A DNA stretch of 64,000 bases. Source: JBBQRS01 sp038214535 (GTDB lineage: Bacteria; Chloroflexota; Anaerolineae; CG2-30-64-16). Made by a program: the position numbers and the translations under genes. A model generated the notes under the pieces. It saw only the letters and a list, made by a program, of their open reading frames with translations. It was not told the DNA's origin and made no database searches. The stretch covers positions 17,182 to 81,181 of the forward strand of contig JBBQRS010000006.1 of assembly GCA_038214535.1 (NCBI GenBank), written 5' to 3'. This document shows positions 1 to 8,981 of the stretch, in pieces; the first letter of the stretch is position 1; every line of letters begins with the position of its first letter.

Positions 1-1
1 C

Positions 2-1183
2 CTCGCGCGTAATCAGGTTCCGTATCAGTGGGTTGACCTCGAAAATGATCCCGCGGCCCGTGGGTTGCTGACCGCGGCGCAGCTTGACGACACGAAACTG
101 CCGGTGGTCATTCTGCCGGGCGACGCGGGCGCGATGACGCAACCCACCAGCCTGGAGTTGGCAGACAAGATCGGACTGCACACGCGCGCCGCCATGCCGT
201 TTTACGACCTGATCGTCGTCGGCTGCGGCCCCGCGGGGCTGGCGGCTGCGGTGTACGGCGCATCGGAAGGGCTGGAAACGCTGGTGCTCGAACGCGAAGC
301 GCCGGGCGGGCAGGCGGGACAAAGCTCGCGCATCGAGAATTATTTGGGCTTTCCCGTCGGGCTGAGCGGCGCGGACCTGGCGCGCCGCGCCGTGGCGCAG
401 GCGACGCGCTTCGGCGCGGAAATCCTGACGCCCCAGGAAGTCGAAGCGGTGCAGGTGCAACAACCGTATAAGGTCGTCCGGCTCACCAACGGGACGGAGC
501 TTACGTGTCACTCATTGCTGGTCGCCACGGGGGTTTCGTATCGCAAGCTGGACGCGCCGGGGGTTGACGAACTCACCGGGTCGGGCGTCTATTACGGGGC
601 GGCCATCACAGAAGCGTTGGGGACCAAAGACCAGGATTGTTTCGTGGTGGGCGCGGGCAACTCCGCAGGGCAGGCGGCGATGTACCTGTCGCGGTTCGCG
701 AGCAACGTTTCGATGCTGGTGCGCGGCGAATCGCTGACAGAGAGCATGTCGCAATATCTCATCGAGCAGATCGGCCAGACGCCAAATGTCCGCGTGCTGA
801 CGCGCACCGTCGTCGAAGAGGTCGCAGGAAATGATCGGCTGGAGACGGTCACGCTGAGGAACATCATGACCGACGAACGGCAGACGTTGCCCGCAGCGGG
901 GTTATTCATCTTCATCGGGGCCGCGCCGCGCACGGATTGGCTGGCGGATGTTGTGGAACGCGACAGGAGCGGATATATCCTGACGGGGCCGGACTTGATG
1001 CGCGAAGGCAAACCACCGGCGGGCTGGCCATCAGGGCGCGACCCATATTGGCTGGAGGCCAGCGTGCCCGGCATCTTCGCGGCCGGCGACGTGCGGGCGC
1101 GCTCCGTCAAGCGGGTGGCTTCGGCGGTAGGTGAAGGCTCGATGGCCGTGCAGTTCATCCATCAATATCTGGCGAAACTCTGA
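2..1183 (+). CDS. Thioredoxin-reductase-like FAD/NAD(P)H oxidoreductase, 5' end outside window
   Basis: The frame is open from base 2, so the N-terminus is missing; 393 residues are visible. The first ~50 resemble the end of a fused thioredoxin/response-regulator-like N-terminal module, ending in a 'LPVVILPGD' stretch. The flavoprotein core follows, with the FAD dinucleotide-binding motif VVGCGPAGLAAA, the APGGQAG...SRIENYLGFP segment, the NAD(P)H-site motif VVGAGNSAGQAA, and the C-terminal FAD motif GIFAAGDVR followed by KRVASAVGEG. This is the COG0492 architecture seen in long fused thioredoxin-reductase-like proteins. The redox-active CxxC of true thioredoxin reductases is absent from the visible part; that position reads GVYYGAAITEA. 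Disulfide reductase activity is therefore doubtful and the electron acceptor unknown. The stop codon overlaps the ATG of the next gene by one base, so the two are probably translationally coupled. The family call is firm; the substrate is not known. Confidence 0.88.
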   Translation, partial: LARNQVPYQWVDLENDPAARGLLTAAQLDDTKLPVVILPGDAGAMTQPTSLELADKIGLHTRAAMPFYDLIVVGCGPAGLAAAVYGASEGLETLVLEREAPGGQAGQSSRIENYLGFPVGLSGADLARRAVAQATRFGAEILTPQEVEAVQVQQPYKVVRLTNGTELTCHSLLVATGVSYRKLDAPGVDELTGSGVYYGAAITEALGTKDQDCFVVGAGNSAGQAAMYLSRFASNVSMLVRGESLTESMSQYLIEQIGQTPNVRVLTRTVVEEVAGNDRLETVTLRNIMTDERQTLPAAGLFIFIGAAPRTDWLADVVERDRSGYILTGPDLMREGKPPAGWPSGRDPYWLEASVPGIFAAGDVRARSVKRVASAVGEGSMAVQFIHQYLAKL

Positions 1184-2580
1184 TGTCGGTGTCCTTCCTG
1201 GCAGATCTGCCCCTCTTCGCCGGGCTATCGCCCGAAGACCTGGACCAGCTCTACGCGATGGCGGAGACGGTCGAGATCAAGGCCGGCGAGGTACTGATCG
1301 AGGAGGGCAGCCCCGGCGATACGCTTTACATCGTGCTCTCCGGTAACTTCGAGGTGTCCAAACGGTCGGGAGATCGCGATGTCGCCATCGCTGCGAGCGG
1401 CCCCGGCGAGATCATCGGCGAAATGTCGCTGCTGGAGCAATCGGCCCGGACGGCCAGCGTGCGCGCGCTCGAAGATTCCCGTCTGTTCAAGATCAGCCGC
1501 GCCGCGTTCGAGCAACTGCTGCTGCGGAGTCCACAGGCGGCGCTGGCGGTATTGCACACGGTGATGGGGCGGCTGCGCAATACGGAACTGATGCTGCGCC
1601 AGAGCGAAAAGATGGCTGCGCTGGGGACGCTTTCGGCGGGGCTGGCGCACGAACTAAACAACCCTGCAGCGGCAGTGCGGCGCAGCGCGGGGCAGTTGCG
1701 AGAGGTGATCGCGCACTGGCAGAAGACGACAGCGCGGGTCAGCGCGGCGGAGTTAGCGCCCGCCCAGATCGCACGGATCAACGACCTGCGCGAAGGATTA
1801 CCGATGCGCACCGGACCGGCCCAACTCACGACGCTGGCGCGTAACGATCTGGAAACGGCGGTGCAGGAATATCTGGAAGATGGCGGAGCGGAGGAATCCT
1901 GGGAGTTGGCCCCGGCGCTGGTTGGCTTGGGTTTCGATGTCGCCGAACTGGGGCACATCACCGAGGGCCTGAACGCCGAACAGAAGGCCGCACTGTTGGA
2001 ATGGGTCGGGGCGGGCAGCATGGTTTATACGCTACTGGATGAGGTGAAGCAGGGCGCGGGACGGATTTCCGAGATCGTCAAGGCCGTCAAGCAATACTCA
2101 TACCTGGATCAAGCGCCCGTGCAACTGGTAGACGTACACGAGGGGCTGGATAACACGCTCATCATCATGAAGCACAAGCTCAAGCAGGGCGTGACGGTTC
2201 ACAAGGATTACGACGTCACCCTGCCTCGCATCGAAGCCTATGCGAGCGAACTGAATCAGGTGTGGACGAACCTCATTGATAATGCCGTTGACGCGATGGG
2301 CGGCCAGGGCGAGCTCACGATTCGCACGCGCCTGATGGACGACCGGGTGCAAGTGCAGATCACGGACAGCGGGCCGGGCATTCCGACCGACGTGCAATCG
2401 CGCATTTTCGATGCGTTCTTCACCACGAAGGAGCCGGGCGTGGGAACCGGCCTCGGTCTGCACATCTCCTATAATATCATCACGCAGAAACATGCCGGCG
2501 ACATTCGCGTCGAGTCAAAGCCGGGCGAAACGACCTTCATCGTCACCCTCCCCCGCACCCTGCCGATGCGCAAGGCATAG
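1183..2580 (+). CDS. Cyclic-nucleotide-binding-domain sensor histidine kinase
   Basis: This 465-aa protein has no membrane segment and is predicted to be cytoplasmic. Residues ~1-135 form a cNMP/CRP-like sensor domain, with a phosphate-binding-cassette-like stretch GEIIGEMSLLEQSARTAS at ~75-92. The dimerisation/phosphoacceptor helix follows with H-box SAGLAHELNNP (His156). The C-terminus is a HATPase domain with N-box WTNLIDNAVDAM, G1 box DSGPGIP and G2 box GTGLGLHISYNI. The domain order cNMP-HisKA-HATPase matches soluble kinases that sit next to thioredoxin-reductase-like genes, suggesting that ligand or redox state is sensed. No response regulator gene lies nearby, so its partner is unknown. 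The start ATG shares its A with the stop codon of the upstream flavoprotein gene. Confidence 0.9.
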   Translation: MSVSFLADLPLFAGLSPEDLDQLYAMAETVEIKAGEVLIEEGSPGDTLYIVLSGNFEVSKRSGDRDVAIAASGPGEIIGEMSLLEQSARTASVRALEDSRLFKISRAAFEQLLLRSPQAALAVLHTVMGRLRNTELMLRQSEKMAALGTLSAGLAHELNNPAAAVRRSAGQLREVIAHWQKTTARVSAAELAPAQIARINDLREGLPMRTGPAQLTTLARNDLETAVQEYLEDGGAEESWELAPALVGLGFDVAELGHITEGLNAEQKAALLEWVGAGSMVYTLLDEVKQGAGRISEIVKAVKQYSYLDQAPVQLVDVHEGLDNTLIIMKHKLKQGVTVHKDYDVTLPRIEAYASELNQVWTNLIDNAVDAMGGQGELTIRTRLMDDRVQVQITDSGPGIPTDVQSRIFDAFFTTKEPGVGTGLGLHISYNIITQKHAGDIRVESKPGETTFIVTLPRTLPMRKA

Positions 2581-2592
2581 AATCGTGTCGCT

Positions 2593-2660
2593 CCCCTTCG
2601 TAGTGACGGCTTTAGCCGGTGGGGGGCACTACAACGGCTAAAGCCGTCACTACGAAGGGG
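2593..2660. repeat. Intergenic inverted repeat, family A (copy 1)
   Basis: Near-perfect dyad. The left arm is CCCCTTCGTAGTGACGGC followed by TTTAGCCGGT, and the right arm is its complement ending in GTCACTACGAAGGGG. Copies with the same core lie at 44985-45047 and 61732-61798, and a divergent one at 45819-45888. Transcribed, it forms a long hairpin after the histidine kinase gene. It may end transcription, but there is no U-run. Confidence 0.85.
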
Positions 2661-2689
2661 CTACGAAGGGTCAGAACATGCGTGCGCAC

Positions 2690-2718
2690 TTGCGCGTTGG
2701 CCGCTCCGCGCCTATCAT
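2690..2718 (+). promoter_or_regulatory. Predicted sigma70-type promoter of dnaE-like gene
   Basis: TTGCGC at 2690-2695, a 17-bp spacer, and TATCAT at 2713-2718. The ATG at 2725 is only 6 bp after the -10 box, so transcription would start at or next to the start codon (leaderless mRNA). No good Shine-Dalgarno precedes the ATG, which fits. Confidence 0.5.
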
Positions 2719-2724
2719 CAGGGT

Positions 2725-5700
2725 ATGAGCTTCATCCACCTCGAAACGCATTCACATTACAGCCTGCTGCGCGCCGCGCCCTCCGTCAATGAACTGGTCG
2801 CACGGGCCGCCGCCGACGGGCTGGAAGCGCTGTGCCTGACCGACGAAGTCGCGCTGCACGGCGCGGTCTCGTTCGACCGCGCCTGCCGAACCGAAGGGAT
2901 TCACCCGGTGATCGGGCTGACGATCCCGGTGGCCGGGCCGGCGCAAGGGCGAGCGGAGAGGAGTTCGCAGGGCGAGACGGCCCCGGGGAAACTCGTGCTG
3001 CTGGCAGATGGGGTGGCGGGCTATCGTTCGCTGTGCCGGCTCACTTCGCTGTTACAAGCAGGACCCGATCGGGAGACCCTCACCGACAAGGGGCTGGACT
3101 GGCAGACGCTTGCGACGCATTCTGCGGGCATCTATGCGCTGAGCGGCGGGCGCGCCGGCTGGATCGAGCGCCTGTTGCGCGCCGGTGACCGGAGCCGGGC
3201 GGCGGAAGTGGCTGCGCGTTTCGCGGGCATCTATGAGGAGCGCGCCCGGCTTGCGTTGGAAATTCACCAGCCGGATGACGTGCCCGTGGCCGAAGCGGTC
3301 ACGGAAATCGGTCGGCGGTTCGGCATCGAGTGCGTCGCGGTGCAACCGGTCTACTGCCTGTTGCCCGATGACGCGGCGAAGTTGCGTCTGCTGGCGGCGA
3401 TCCGAGGGAATATCCCGCTCCACAGCATCCCCCCCGACCCCGTCACGTCGGGACGCCTGCGCTGGCTCACACCGGCGGAGATGCGGGAGCGCTACGCGCG
3501 CTTCCCGCAAGCCCTCGACGCGACAGGCGAGCTCGCGCACGCGTGCCTGCCCGGTCTGCCCGACGGGAGCATGGTCTGGCCCGATCTGGGGCTGCCGGGC
3601 GGGGACACACCGGACGAAGCGTTGCGAACGGCGGCGTTTGCCGGACTCACCGCTCGCTATGGCGCGGAAGCCGATGCAGCGGTTGTGCGACGGTTAGAGC
3701 GCGAGCTGGCGGCCATCGTCTCGCACGGTTATGCGCCGCTGTTTCTCGTAGTGGCCGATATCGTCCGGTATAGTCGTCGCGAAGGCATCCCCGTCAGCAC
3801 CCGTGGCAGCGTAGCAAACTCGCTGGTCGCCTACTGCGCGGGCATTACCACCGTTGACCCCATCGCGCACGATCTCCTCTTCGAGCGCTTCCTTAACCCG
3901 GCCCGCGCAAACGTTCCCGACATTGATCTGGACTTCTGCAGCCGCCGGCGCGACGAAGTGCTGGAGTACGTGCGCGAGCGTTATGGCAGCGAACACGTCG
4001 CCATCATCGGGACCATCAGCACCATGCAGTTACAATCGGCCATCCGCGAGACCGGCAAGGCCCACGAACTGACGGGAGAGGAAATCAACCGGCTGGCCGC
4101 ACTGGCGCCGCGCCGCTGGCATCCCGACCCACGCCGGCGCGACCAGCGCACCGCCGAAGATGTGCTGGCGACGATTGAGAACCCCATCCATCGAGACGTC
4201 TTTCGCAGCGCCTACGGGCTGGTCGGGCAGCCCGATCACTTGAGCCTGCACCCCGGCGGAGTCGTGATCACGCCCGGCCCCCTGACGGATTACGTCCCGA
4301 TCCAGATGTCGCCCAAGGGGTTTGCCGTCACGCAATACGAGCACGGCGACATCGAGCAGTTGGGGCTGCCCAAGATTGACCTGCTGGGGATTCGGGCGCT
4401 GACGGTGCTGGCGGATACCGCCGCATTGGTGCGCCAATACCATGACTCTAACTTTCGCGTCGAGGATATCCCGCTGGATGATGCACGCACGGGACGACTG
4501 CTGGCGCAGGGTGACACGGTAGGGGTGTTTCAGTGCGAATCGGAAGGTGCGCAATCTACCCTGCGGAAGCTGCGGGCGCATAGCGTACGCGACCTCGCGG
4601 TCGCCAACGCCTTCTTCAAACCCGGCCCTGCGACCGGCGGGATGGCGGGGGCGTTTGTGCGCCGGTATCGCGGCGAAGAATCGGTGAGCTATCTCCACCC
4701 CAGCCTGGCGACGATCCTGGGGCCGACGCGCGGCGTGCTGCTGTTCCAGGAGCAGATTTTGCGCGTGGCGACCGAGGTCGCCGGGTTGACGTGGCGGCAG
4801 GCGGATCAACTCCGCAAAGGAATGAGCCGCTTTCGCGTCGAGCAAATGGAGGCCCTGCACGAGGCTTTCAGCGCGGGGTGTATGCGCCCGCCGCCTGACG
4901 GGCCGGGGTTAAACCCGACGCAAGCCGCGATATTGTGGGAGCAGGTCGTCGCGTTCGCCGGGTATGGGTTCAATCAAGGCCATGCAACAGCGTATGCGGA
5001 CGTGAGCTATCGTTCCGCCTACATGAAATCGCGCTGGCCTGCGGCGTTCCTGGGCGCGCGGCTGGCGGATCACGGCGGGTTCTATCACCCCGCGATCTAC
5101 ATCGCCGAGGCGCGCCGGTTGGGGATTGACGTGCGCCCGCCGCACGTCAATCACAGTAAGGGTGACTTCACCTATGACCCCACGGGCCGGCGCGTGGTCT
5201 TGTGGATGGGGTTGGGCCAGGTGCGCGAGTTGACGCGCAAGGCAGTTAGCCAGATTATTAGCGTACGCGGCGAGCGACCATTCGACGGGCCGGACGATCT
5301 GGTAGAACGGGTGGAATTGCGCGTGCAGGAGCTCACGCACCTGATCCAGTGCGGCGCGCTGGACGGCTTCGGGAGCGACCGGAAGGCGCTGCTGGCGCAG
5401 GCAAACGGTTTGATGCATCGCAACGCGCGGCGCAAGGCGCACCCCGATCAACTCGCCCTGCCCTTCGAGCCGGAACACACGTCGCGCGTGAATGAGGCGG
5501 ATCTGCCCGACCCCGGCGGCGTTGATCCGAAATTACTTAAGGAGTACCTGGCCTGGGAGCAAGGTCTGCTGGGCTACCCGATGAGCGCACACCCGCTCGC
5601 CGCGCTGCGCAACCCGCTGCCCGATCATTTACCGCTGGGCGAAATCGCCACGACGCGGGGGAAATTGATCGTCACGGCGGGCGCGCGCCTGCCGGGCTGG

Positions 5701-5880
5701 ACGGGCGGTCAGAGCTTCTTCCTGTCCGATGGGGAGACCTATGTCAGCGTCCGTCTTAAACGGGACAGCGGGATGCGCGCGCCGCAGTCGTGGCGACCCG
5801 TCCTCGTGCATGGCCGCCGCCAGCAAGACGAATACGGCAACACGTGGCTGCTCGCAGAACGCATCACGGAACTGACGTAG
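2725..5880 (+). CDS. DNA polymerase III alpha subunit, short DnaE2/ImuC-like form
   Basis: This 1051-aa C-family DNA polymerase has an N-terminal PHP domain (residues ~1-270, HSHYSLL at 9-15), a palm with the catalytic acidic motif PDIDLDF (Asp399, 401, 403), fingers/HhH regions, and a C-terminal OB fold near SFFLSDGETYVSV. Its length is closer to the error-prone DnaE2/ImuC group (~1000-1100 aa) than to replicative DnaE1 (~1150-1200 aa). In the PHP motif normally read LTDH the residue after LTD is Glu41, so PHP metal binding may be degenerate. No imuA or imuB gene is adjacent, and no LexA-like dyad was seen in the short upstream region. The role is probably lesion bypass or repair synthesis, but use as a second replicative polymerase cannot be excluded. 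Confidence 0.9.
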   Translation: MSFIHLETHSHYSLLRAAPSVNELVARAAADGLEALCLTDEVALHGAVSFDRACRTEGIHPVIGLTIPVAGPAQGRAERSSQGETAPGKLVLLADGVAGYRSLCRLTSLLQAGPDRETLTDKGLDWQTLATHSAGIYALSGGRAGWIERLLRAGDRSRAAEVAARFAGIYEERARLALEIHQPDDVPVAEAVTEIGRRFGIECVAVQPVYCLLPDDAAKLRLLAAIRGNIPLHSIPPDPVTSGRLRWLTPAEMRERYARFPQALDATGELAHACLPGLPDGSMVWPDLGLPGGDTPDEALRTAAFAGLTARYGAEADAAVVRRLERELAAIVSHGYAPLFLVVADIVRYSRREGIPVSTRGSVANSLVAYCAGITTVDPIAHDLLFERFLNPARANVPDIDLDFCSRRRDEVLEYVRERYGSEHVAIIGTISTMQLQSAIRETGKAHELTGEEINRLAALAPRRWHPDPRRRDQRTAEDVLATIENPIHRDVFRSAYGLVGQPDHLSLHPGGVVITPGPLTDYVPIQMSPKGFAVTQYEHGDIEQLGLPKIDLLGIRALTVLADTAALVRQYHDSNFRVEDIPLDDARTGRLLAQGDTVGVFQCESEGAQSTLRKLRAHSVRDLAVANAFFKPGPATGGMAGAFVRRYRGEESVSYLHPSLATILGPTRGVLLFQEQILRVATEVAGLTWRQADQLRKGMSRFRVEQMEALHEAFSAGCMRPPPDGPGLNPTQAAILWEQVVAFAGYGFNQGHATAYADVSYRSAYMKSRWPAAFLGARLADHGGFYHPAIYIAEARRLGIDVRPPHVNHSKGDFTYDPTGRRVVLWMGLGQVRELTRKAVSQIISVRGERPFDGPDDLVERVELRVQELTHLIQCGALDGFGSDRKALLAQANGLMHRNARRKAHPDQLALPFEPEHTSRVNEADLPDPGGVDPKLLKEYLAWEQGLLGYPMSAHPLAALRNPLPDHLPLGEIATTRGKLIVTAGARLPGWTGGQSFFLSDGETYVSVRLKRDSGMRAPQSWRPVLVHGRRQQDEYGNTWLLAERITELT

Positions 5881-5936
5881 CTCCGAACGCCCACGAGGGG
5901 CTAAACTACCGCTTTGAGAAAACTCTTACACAGTCT

Positions 5937-5965
5937 TTGACGCTCTTCGCTCGCGCCGCTATACT
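5937..5965 (+). promoter_or_regulatory. Predicted sigma70-type promoter of MFS transporter
   Basis: TTGACG at 5937-5942, a 17-bp spacer, and TATACT at 5960-5965. It lies 90 bp before the ATG at 6055, which has its own Shine-Dalgarno AGGAG at 6040-6044. Confidence 0.55.
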
Positions 5966-6054
5966 TATCTGGTCTAGCTCCAGGGAACACAGGACCCCTG
6001 CCCATGCGATCCACGGAGCTGTTGCATCTTCAACGCTCCAGGAGCAATCATTTC

Positions 6055-7305
6055 ATGTCCGACACCTCTCCCATCACTTCCGACGCCGCGGTCGGCGCCA
6101 AACCCGCGGCGGCTGAAACCGCATCGCGCGCCGCGGTCATCCGGCTCTCGGTCGTCGTGTTCCTCTACTGGGCCGGACTCTATTTTTACGTGCCCACCCT
6201 GCCGAACTACGTACAGACCAAGACCTCGAGCCTCGTCCTGGTGGGGACCATCCTATCCATGTACGGGCTGTGGCAGATGCTGGTGCGTTTGCCGTTAGGG
6301 ATCGCCGTAGACTGGGTGGGACGCCGGAAGCCGTTCATCATCGCCGGGCTCGTGTGCGTGGGGCTGGGCGCGTGGCTGATGGGGACGGCCGATGCGTCAC
6401 AGGGCATCCTGATCGGGCGGGCAATTACGGGGCTGGCGGCGGCGGCATGGGTGCCGCTGGTGGTGGCGTTCAGCCGGCTCTTCCCGCCGGCCGACGCCGT
6501 GCGCGCCAGCGCTATATTGACCACGGTGGGCGCGGGCGGGCGCATCATGGCGACGCTTTCAAACGGCCCGCTCAACAATATCGGCGGCTATTCGCTCGCC
6601 TTCACCGTGGCGACCGCGTTCGCGGCGGTCGCGCTGGTGATCGCGGCGACTACCCCAGAGAAACCGCTGCCCTCCCGTAAGCCTTCGATGTCGGGGATCG
6701 GACACCTGATCCTGCGGCGCGATGTGCTGCTGCCCTCGCTGTTGAGCGCCGTCGCGCAGTATGCCAACTGGGCCAGCACGTTCGGCTTCCTGCCCATCCT
6801 GGCGAAAAACCTCAACGCGTCGGACGTCACGTTGAGCACCCTCGTGAGCCTGAACATCTTCCTGGGGTTGCTGGGTAACCTGGCGGCGACGACACTGGTG
6901 CGACGCATGGGGCCGAAGCGGTTATCTTACGTGGCTTTTGCACTCCTGGCGACCGGGCTGGGCGGTTCGGCGCTGGCCCCCAACATTCCGTTTCTCATCA
7001 TCTCACAGGTCGGCATCGGCTTTTCGCTGGGCGTGGCCTATCCGGTGCTGATGGGGATGAGCATCCGCGATGTGGACGAGGTCGAGCGCAGCACGGCCAT
7101 GGGGTTGCACCAGTCGGTTTACGCGGTAGGGATGTTCCTGGGTCCGTGGCTGAGCGGCATCATGGCGACCGGCGTGGAAAACGCCGGATTCACGGCCCCC
7201 GGCATGGCGGTGCGGATCACGTTCGGCGTCACGGCGGTGGGGTGCTTCATCCTGGGGATGCTCGGCACATGGATGCTGGCAAAGCCCCAACCGGCGCAAA
7301 GCTAA
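6055..7305 (+). CDS. Major facilitator superfamily transporter
   Basis: This 416-aa integral membrane protein has about twelve hydrophobic segments. The loop between TM2 and TM3 carries the MFS motif A, GIAVDWVGRRKPFI. A hydrophilic Ala-rich N-terminus of ~30 residues precedes the first segment (LSVVVFLYWAGLYFYVP). The ATG at 6055 is chosen over an in-frame ATG at 6004 because AGGAG lies at 6040-6044. The gene stands alone behind its own promoter. The fold resembles drug/metabolite exporters or sugar transporters of the YajR/MdtG kind, but the substrate cannot be read from sequence. Confidence 0.88.
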   Translation: MSDTSPITSDAAVGAKPAAAETASRAAVIRLSVVVFLYWAGLYFYVPTLPNYVQTKTSSLVLVGTILSMYGLWQMLVRLPLGIAVDWVGRRKPFIIAGLVCVGLGAWLMGTADASQGILIGRAITGLAAAAWVPLVVAFSRLFPPADAVRASAILTTVGAGGRIMATLSNGPLNNIGGYSLAFTVATAFAAVALVIAATTPEKPLPSRKPSMSGIGHLILRRDVLLPSLLSAVAQYANWASTFGFLPILAKNLNASDVTLSTLVSLNIFLGLLGNLAATTLVRRMGPKRLSYVAFALLATGLGGSALAPNIPFLIISQVGIGFSLGVAYPVLMGMSIRDVDEVERSTAMGLHQSVYAVGMFLGPWLSGIMATGVENAGFTAPGMAVRITFGVTAVGCFILGMLGTWMLAKPQPAQS

Positions 7306-7431
7306 GAATCTAGCTCGCAAAGGGACGCCCCCTGATCGGGGCTCTTCGACGGACAAGCGCCCCCTTGTCGGGGATCTGCGTAGAATGAACGCGGATTTGG
7401 CTGTATTTTCATCCTTTAGACCCAGGGGGGC

Positions 7432-7749
7432 ATGAGAAAGATGCACATCGTTCACGTACACGCACACGTCAAGCCGGAATCCGTGGATGAATTCATTGCG
7501 GCGACGCTGGAGAACGCGCGCAACAGCTTACGCGAACCGGGCGTGGCGCGGTTCGACGTGGTACAGCAAGCCGACGATCCGACCCGTTTCGTGCTGGTGG
7601 AAGTCTACCGATCCGCGGAAGCCGCGGCGCAGCACAAAGAAACGGCGCATTATCCGATCTGGCGCGACCGGGTGGCGGAGATGATGGCGGAGCCGCGCGT
7701 CGGCGTCAAATACACCGCGGTCTCCCCCGACCTGTCGGGATGGCGTTGA
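7432..7749 (+). CDS. Antibiotic biosynthesis monooxygenase (ABM) domain protein, LsrG/YgiN-like
   Basis: This 105-aa single-domain protein has a dimeric ferredoxin-like alpha/beta fold. Recognisable ABM features are the N-terminal strand MHIVHVHAHVKPESVDEF, the EPGVARFDVVQ segment, the FVLVEVYRS strand, and a central AAAQHKETAHYPIW helix containing the typical H-K-x-T-x-H pattern. Relatives include quinol monooxygenases and the autoinducer-2 processing enzyme LsrG; the substrate here is unknown. The stop lies one base before the ATG of the iron alcohol dehydrogenase, so the two form an operon and probably act on the same small carbonyl or hydroxyl compound. A G-rich stretch precedes the ATG; an in-frame ATG at 7441 is the alternative start. 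Confidence 0.82.
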   Translation: MRKMHIVHVHAHVKPESVDEFIAATLENARNSLREPGVARFDVVQQADDPTRFVLVEVYRSAEAAAQHKETAHYPIWRDRVAEMMAEPRVGVKYTAVSPDLSGWR

Positions 7750-7750
7750 G

Positions 7751-8932
7751 ATGATATCTGGAGCCTGGCCGTTCCCGGCGCGCTTCGAGTTTGCCGGGCC
7801 GGGCCGCATCATCTTCGGCCGCGGCGCGCTGGCCGAGATCGGCGCGCCCGCCGCGGCGATGGGCCGCCGCGCCCTGTTGGCAACGGGGGCCGAGGCGCTC
7901 CATGCCGGGCGTTTAGGCGAATATCTCGTCGCCGCAGGTATGGGTTATGTCAACTTTGCCGTTTCCAGCGAACCGACCGTAGAACTGGCGCGACGCGGCG
8001 TGACGCTGGCACGAGACGCCGGGTGTGACCTGGTGATCGGGCTGGGCGGCGGCAGCGCGCTGGATGCGGGAAAGGCGATTGCCGCCCTGCTGGGCAACGG
8101 CGGCGACCCGCTCGACTACCTGGAGGTCGTCGGCCTCGGCAAACCGCTCGACCGCCCCTCTGCGCCATATATTGCCGCGCCGACCACCGCCGGAACCGGG
8201 TCGGAGGCGACGCGGAACGCCGTGTTGATGTCGCCCGAACACGGGATCAAGGCGAGCCTGCGCAGCGCGCACATGCTGCCGCGCGTGGCGCTGGTGGATC
8301 CCGAACTGACCCACACGATGCCCCCCGCTGTAACGGCGAGCACCGGCCTCGACGCGTTGACGCAACTGATCGAACCGTTCGTATCGATGCGCGCGACCCC
8401 GATGACGGACGCCCTGTGTCGAGACGGCATCCCGCGGGTAATCCGATCGCTCGCGATTGCATACCGGGACGGGGCGAACGCGGCGGCGCGTGAGGATATG
8501 GCGTTCGCGAGTTTGCTGGGCGGGCTGGCGCTGGGCAACGCGGGGCTGGGCGCGGTGCATGGCTTTGCGGGGGTGCCCGGCGGGATGTTCCCTGCGCCGC
8601 ATGGGGCCGCGTGCGCGGCGCTTCTGCCGCACGTCACGGCCGTCAACCTGGAGGCGCTGCGCCAACGCGCACCCGAGGACGTTGCGCTTGCACGGTACAC
8701 CGAACTGACGAGGATGCTCACAACCGGGGCAGATACAAACGCTGTTGCCGCGGTCGCGTTTCTGCGAGAGATGGTCGGCGACCTGGGTATTCCGGGGCTG
8801 GGTGCATATGGCGTGCGGCGCGAGGACTTTGCGACCATCGTGGCGCGCACGAAAGCAGCGTCGAGCACGAAGGCGAACCCGATCGTGTTGACGGACGCGG
8901 AGTTGGCTGAAGTGTTGGAACGCGCCCTGTAA
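7751..8932 (+). CDS. Iron-containing (group III) alcohol dehydrogenase family protein
   Basis: This 393-aa protein is the normal length for Fe-ADH. The N-terminal NAD(P)-binding half has GLGGGSALDAGKA (97-109) and PTTAGTGSEAT. The all-helical metal-binding half has STGLDALTQLIEPFVS, GAVHGFAG and APHGAACAALLPHV. The usual ligands are one Asp and three His. Asp201, His270 and His284 are present, but the ligand expected as His is Gln205. The enzyme should still reduce an aldehyde or oxidise an alcohol with NAD(P)H; metal preference may differ. It is co-transcribed with the upstream ABM gene (1-base gap). Maleylacetate reductase-like activity is an alternative given the monooxygenase neighbour, but nothing specific supports it. 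Confidence 0.88.
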   Translation: MISGAWPFPARFEFAGPGRIIFGRGALAEIGAPAAAMGRRALLATGAEALHAGRLGEYLVAAGMGYVNFAVSSEPTVELARRGVTLARDAGCDLVIGLGGGSALDAGKAIAALLGNGGDPLDYLEVVGLGKPLDRPSAPYIAAPTTAGTGSEATRNAVLMSPEHGIKASLRSAHMLPRVALVDPELTHTMPPAVTASTGLDALTQLIEPFVSMRATPMTDALCRDGIPRVIRSLAIAYRDGANAAAREDMAFASLLGGLALGNAGLGAVHGFAGVPGGMFPAPHGAACAALLPHVTAVNLEALRQRAPEDVALARYTELTRMLTTGADTNAVAAVAFLREMVGDLGIPGLGAYGVRREDFATIVARTKAASSTKANPIVLTDAELAEVLERAL

Positions 8933-8944
8933 CACGCGCGTTGT

Positions 8945-8970
8945 TGCGCATCTGAGGATGCGCAGTCCGC
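8945..8970. repeat. Intergenic hairpin repeat, family B (copy 1)
   Basis: TGCGCATCTGAGGATGCGCA followed by GTCCGC. It forms a short stem (TGCGCAT/ATGCGCA) with a CTGAGG-type loop. The same unit recurs at 21588, 25614-25709 and 34592-34648. Here it lies between the convergent Fe-ADH and GNAT genes. Confidence 0.75.
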
Positions 8971-8981
8971 AAACGGTTTTG

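Noticed and set aside
7306..7431. Regulatory hairpin (GCCCCCTGATCGGGGC-like) before the ABM gene
   Set aside because: Short GC dyads are present but no consistent terminator or promoter pattern; not enough to call.
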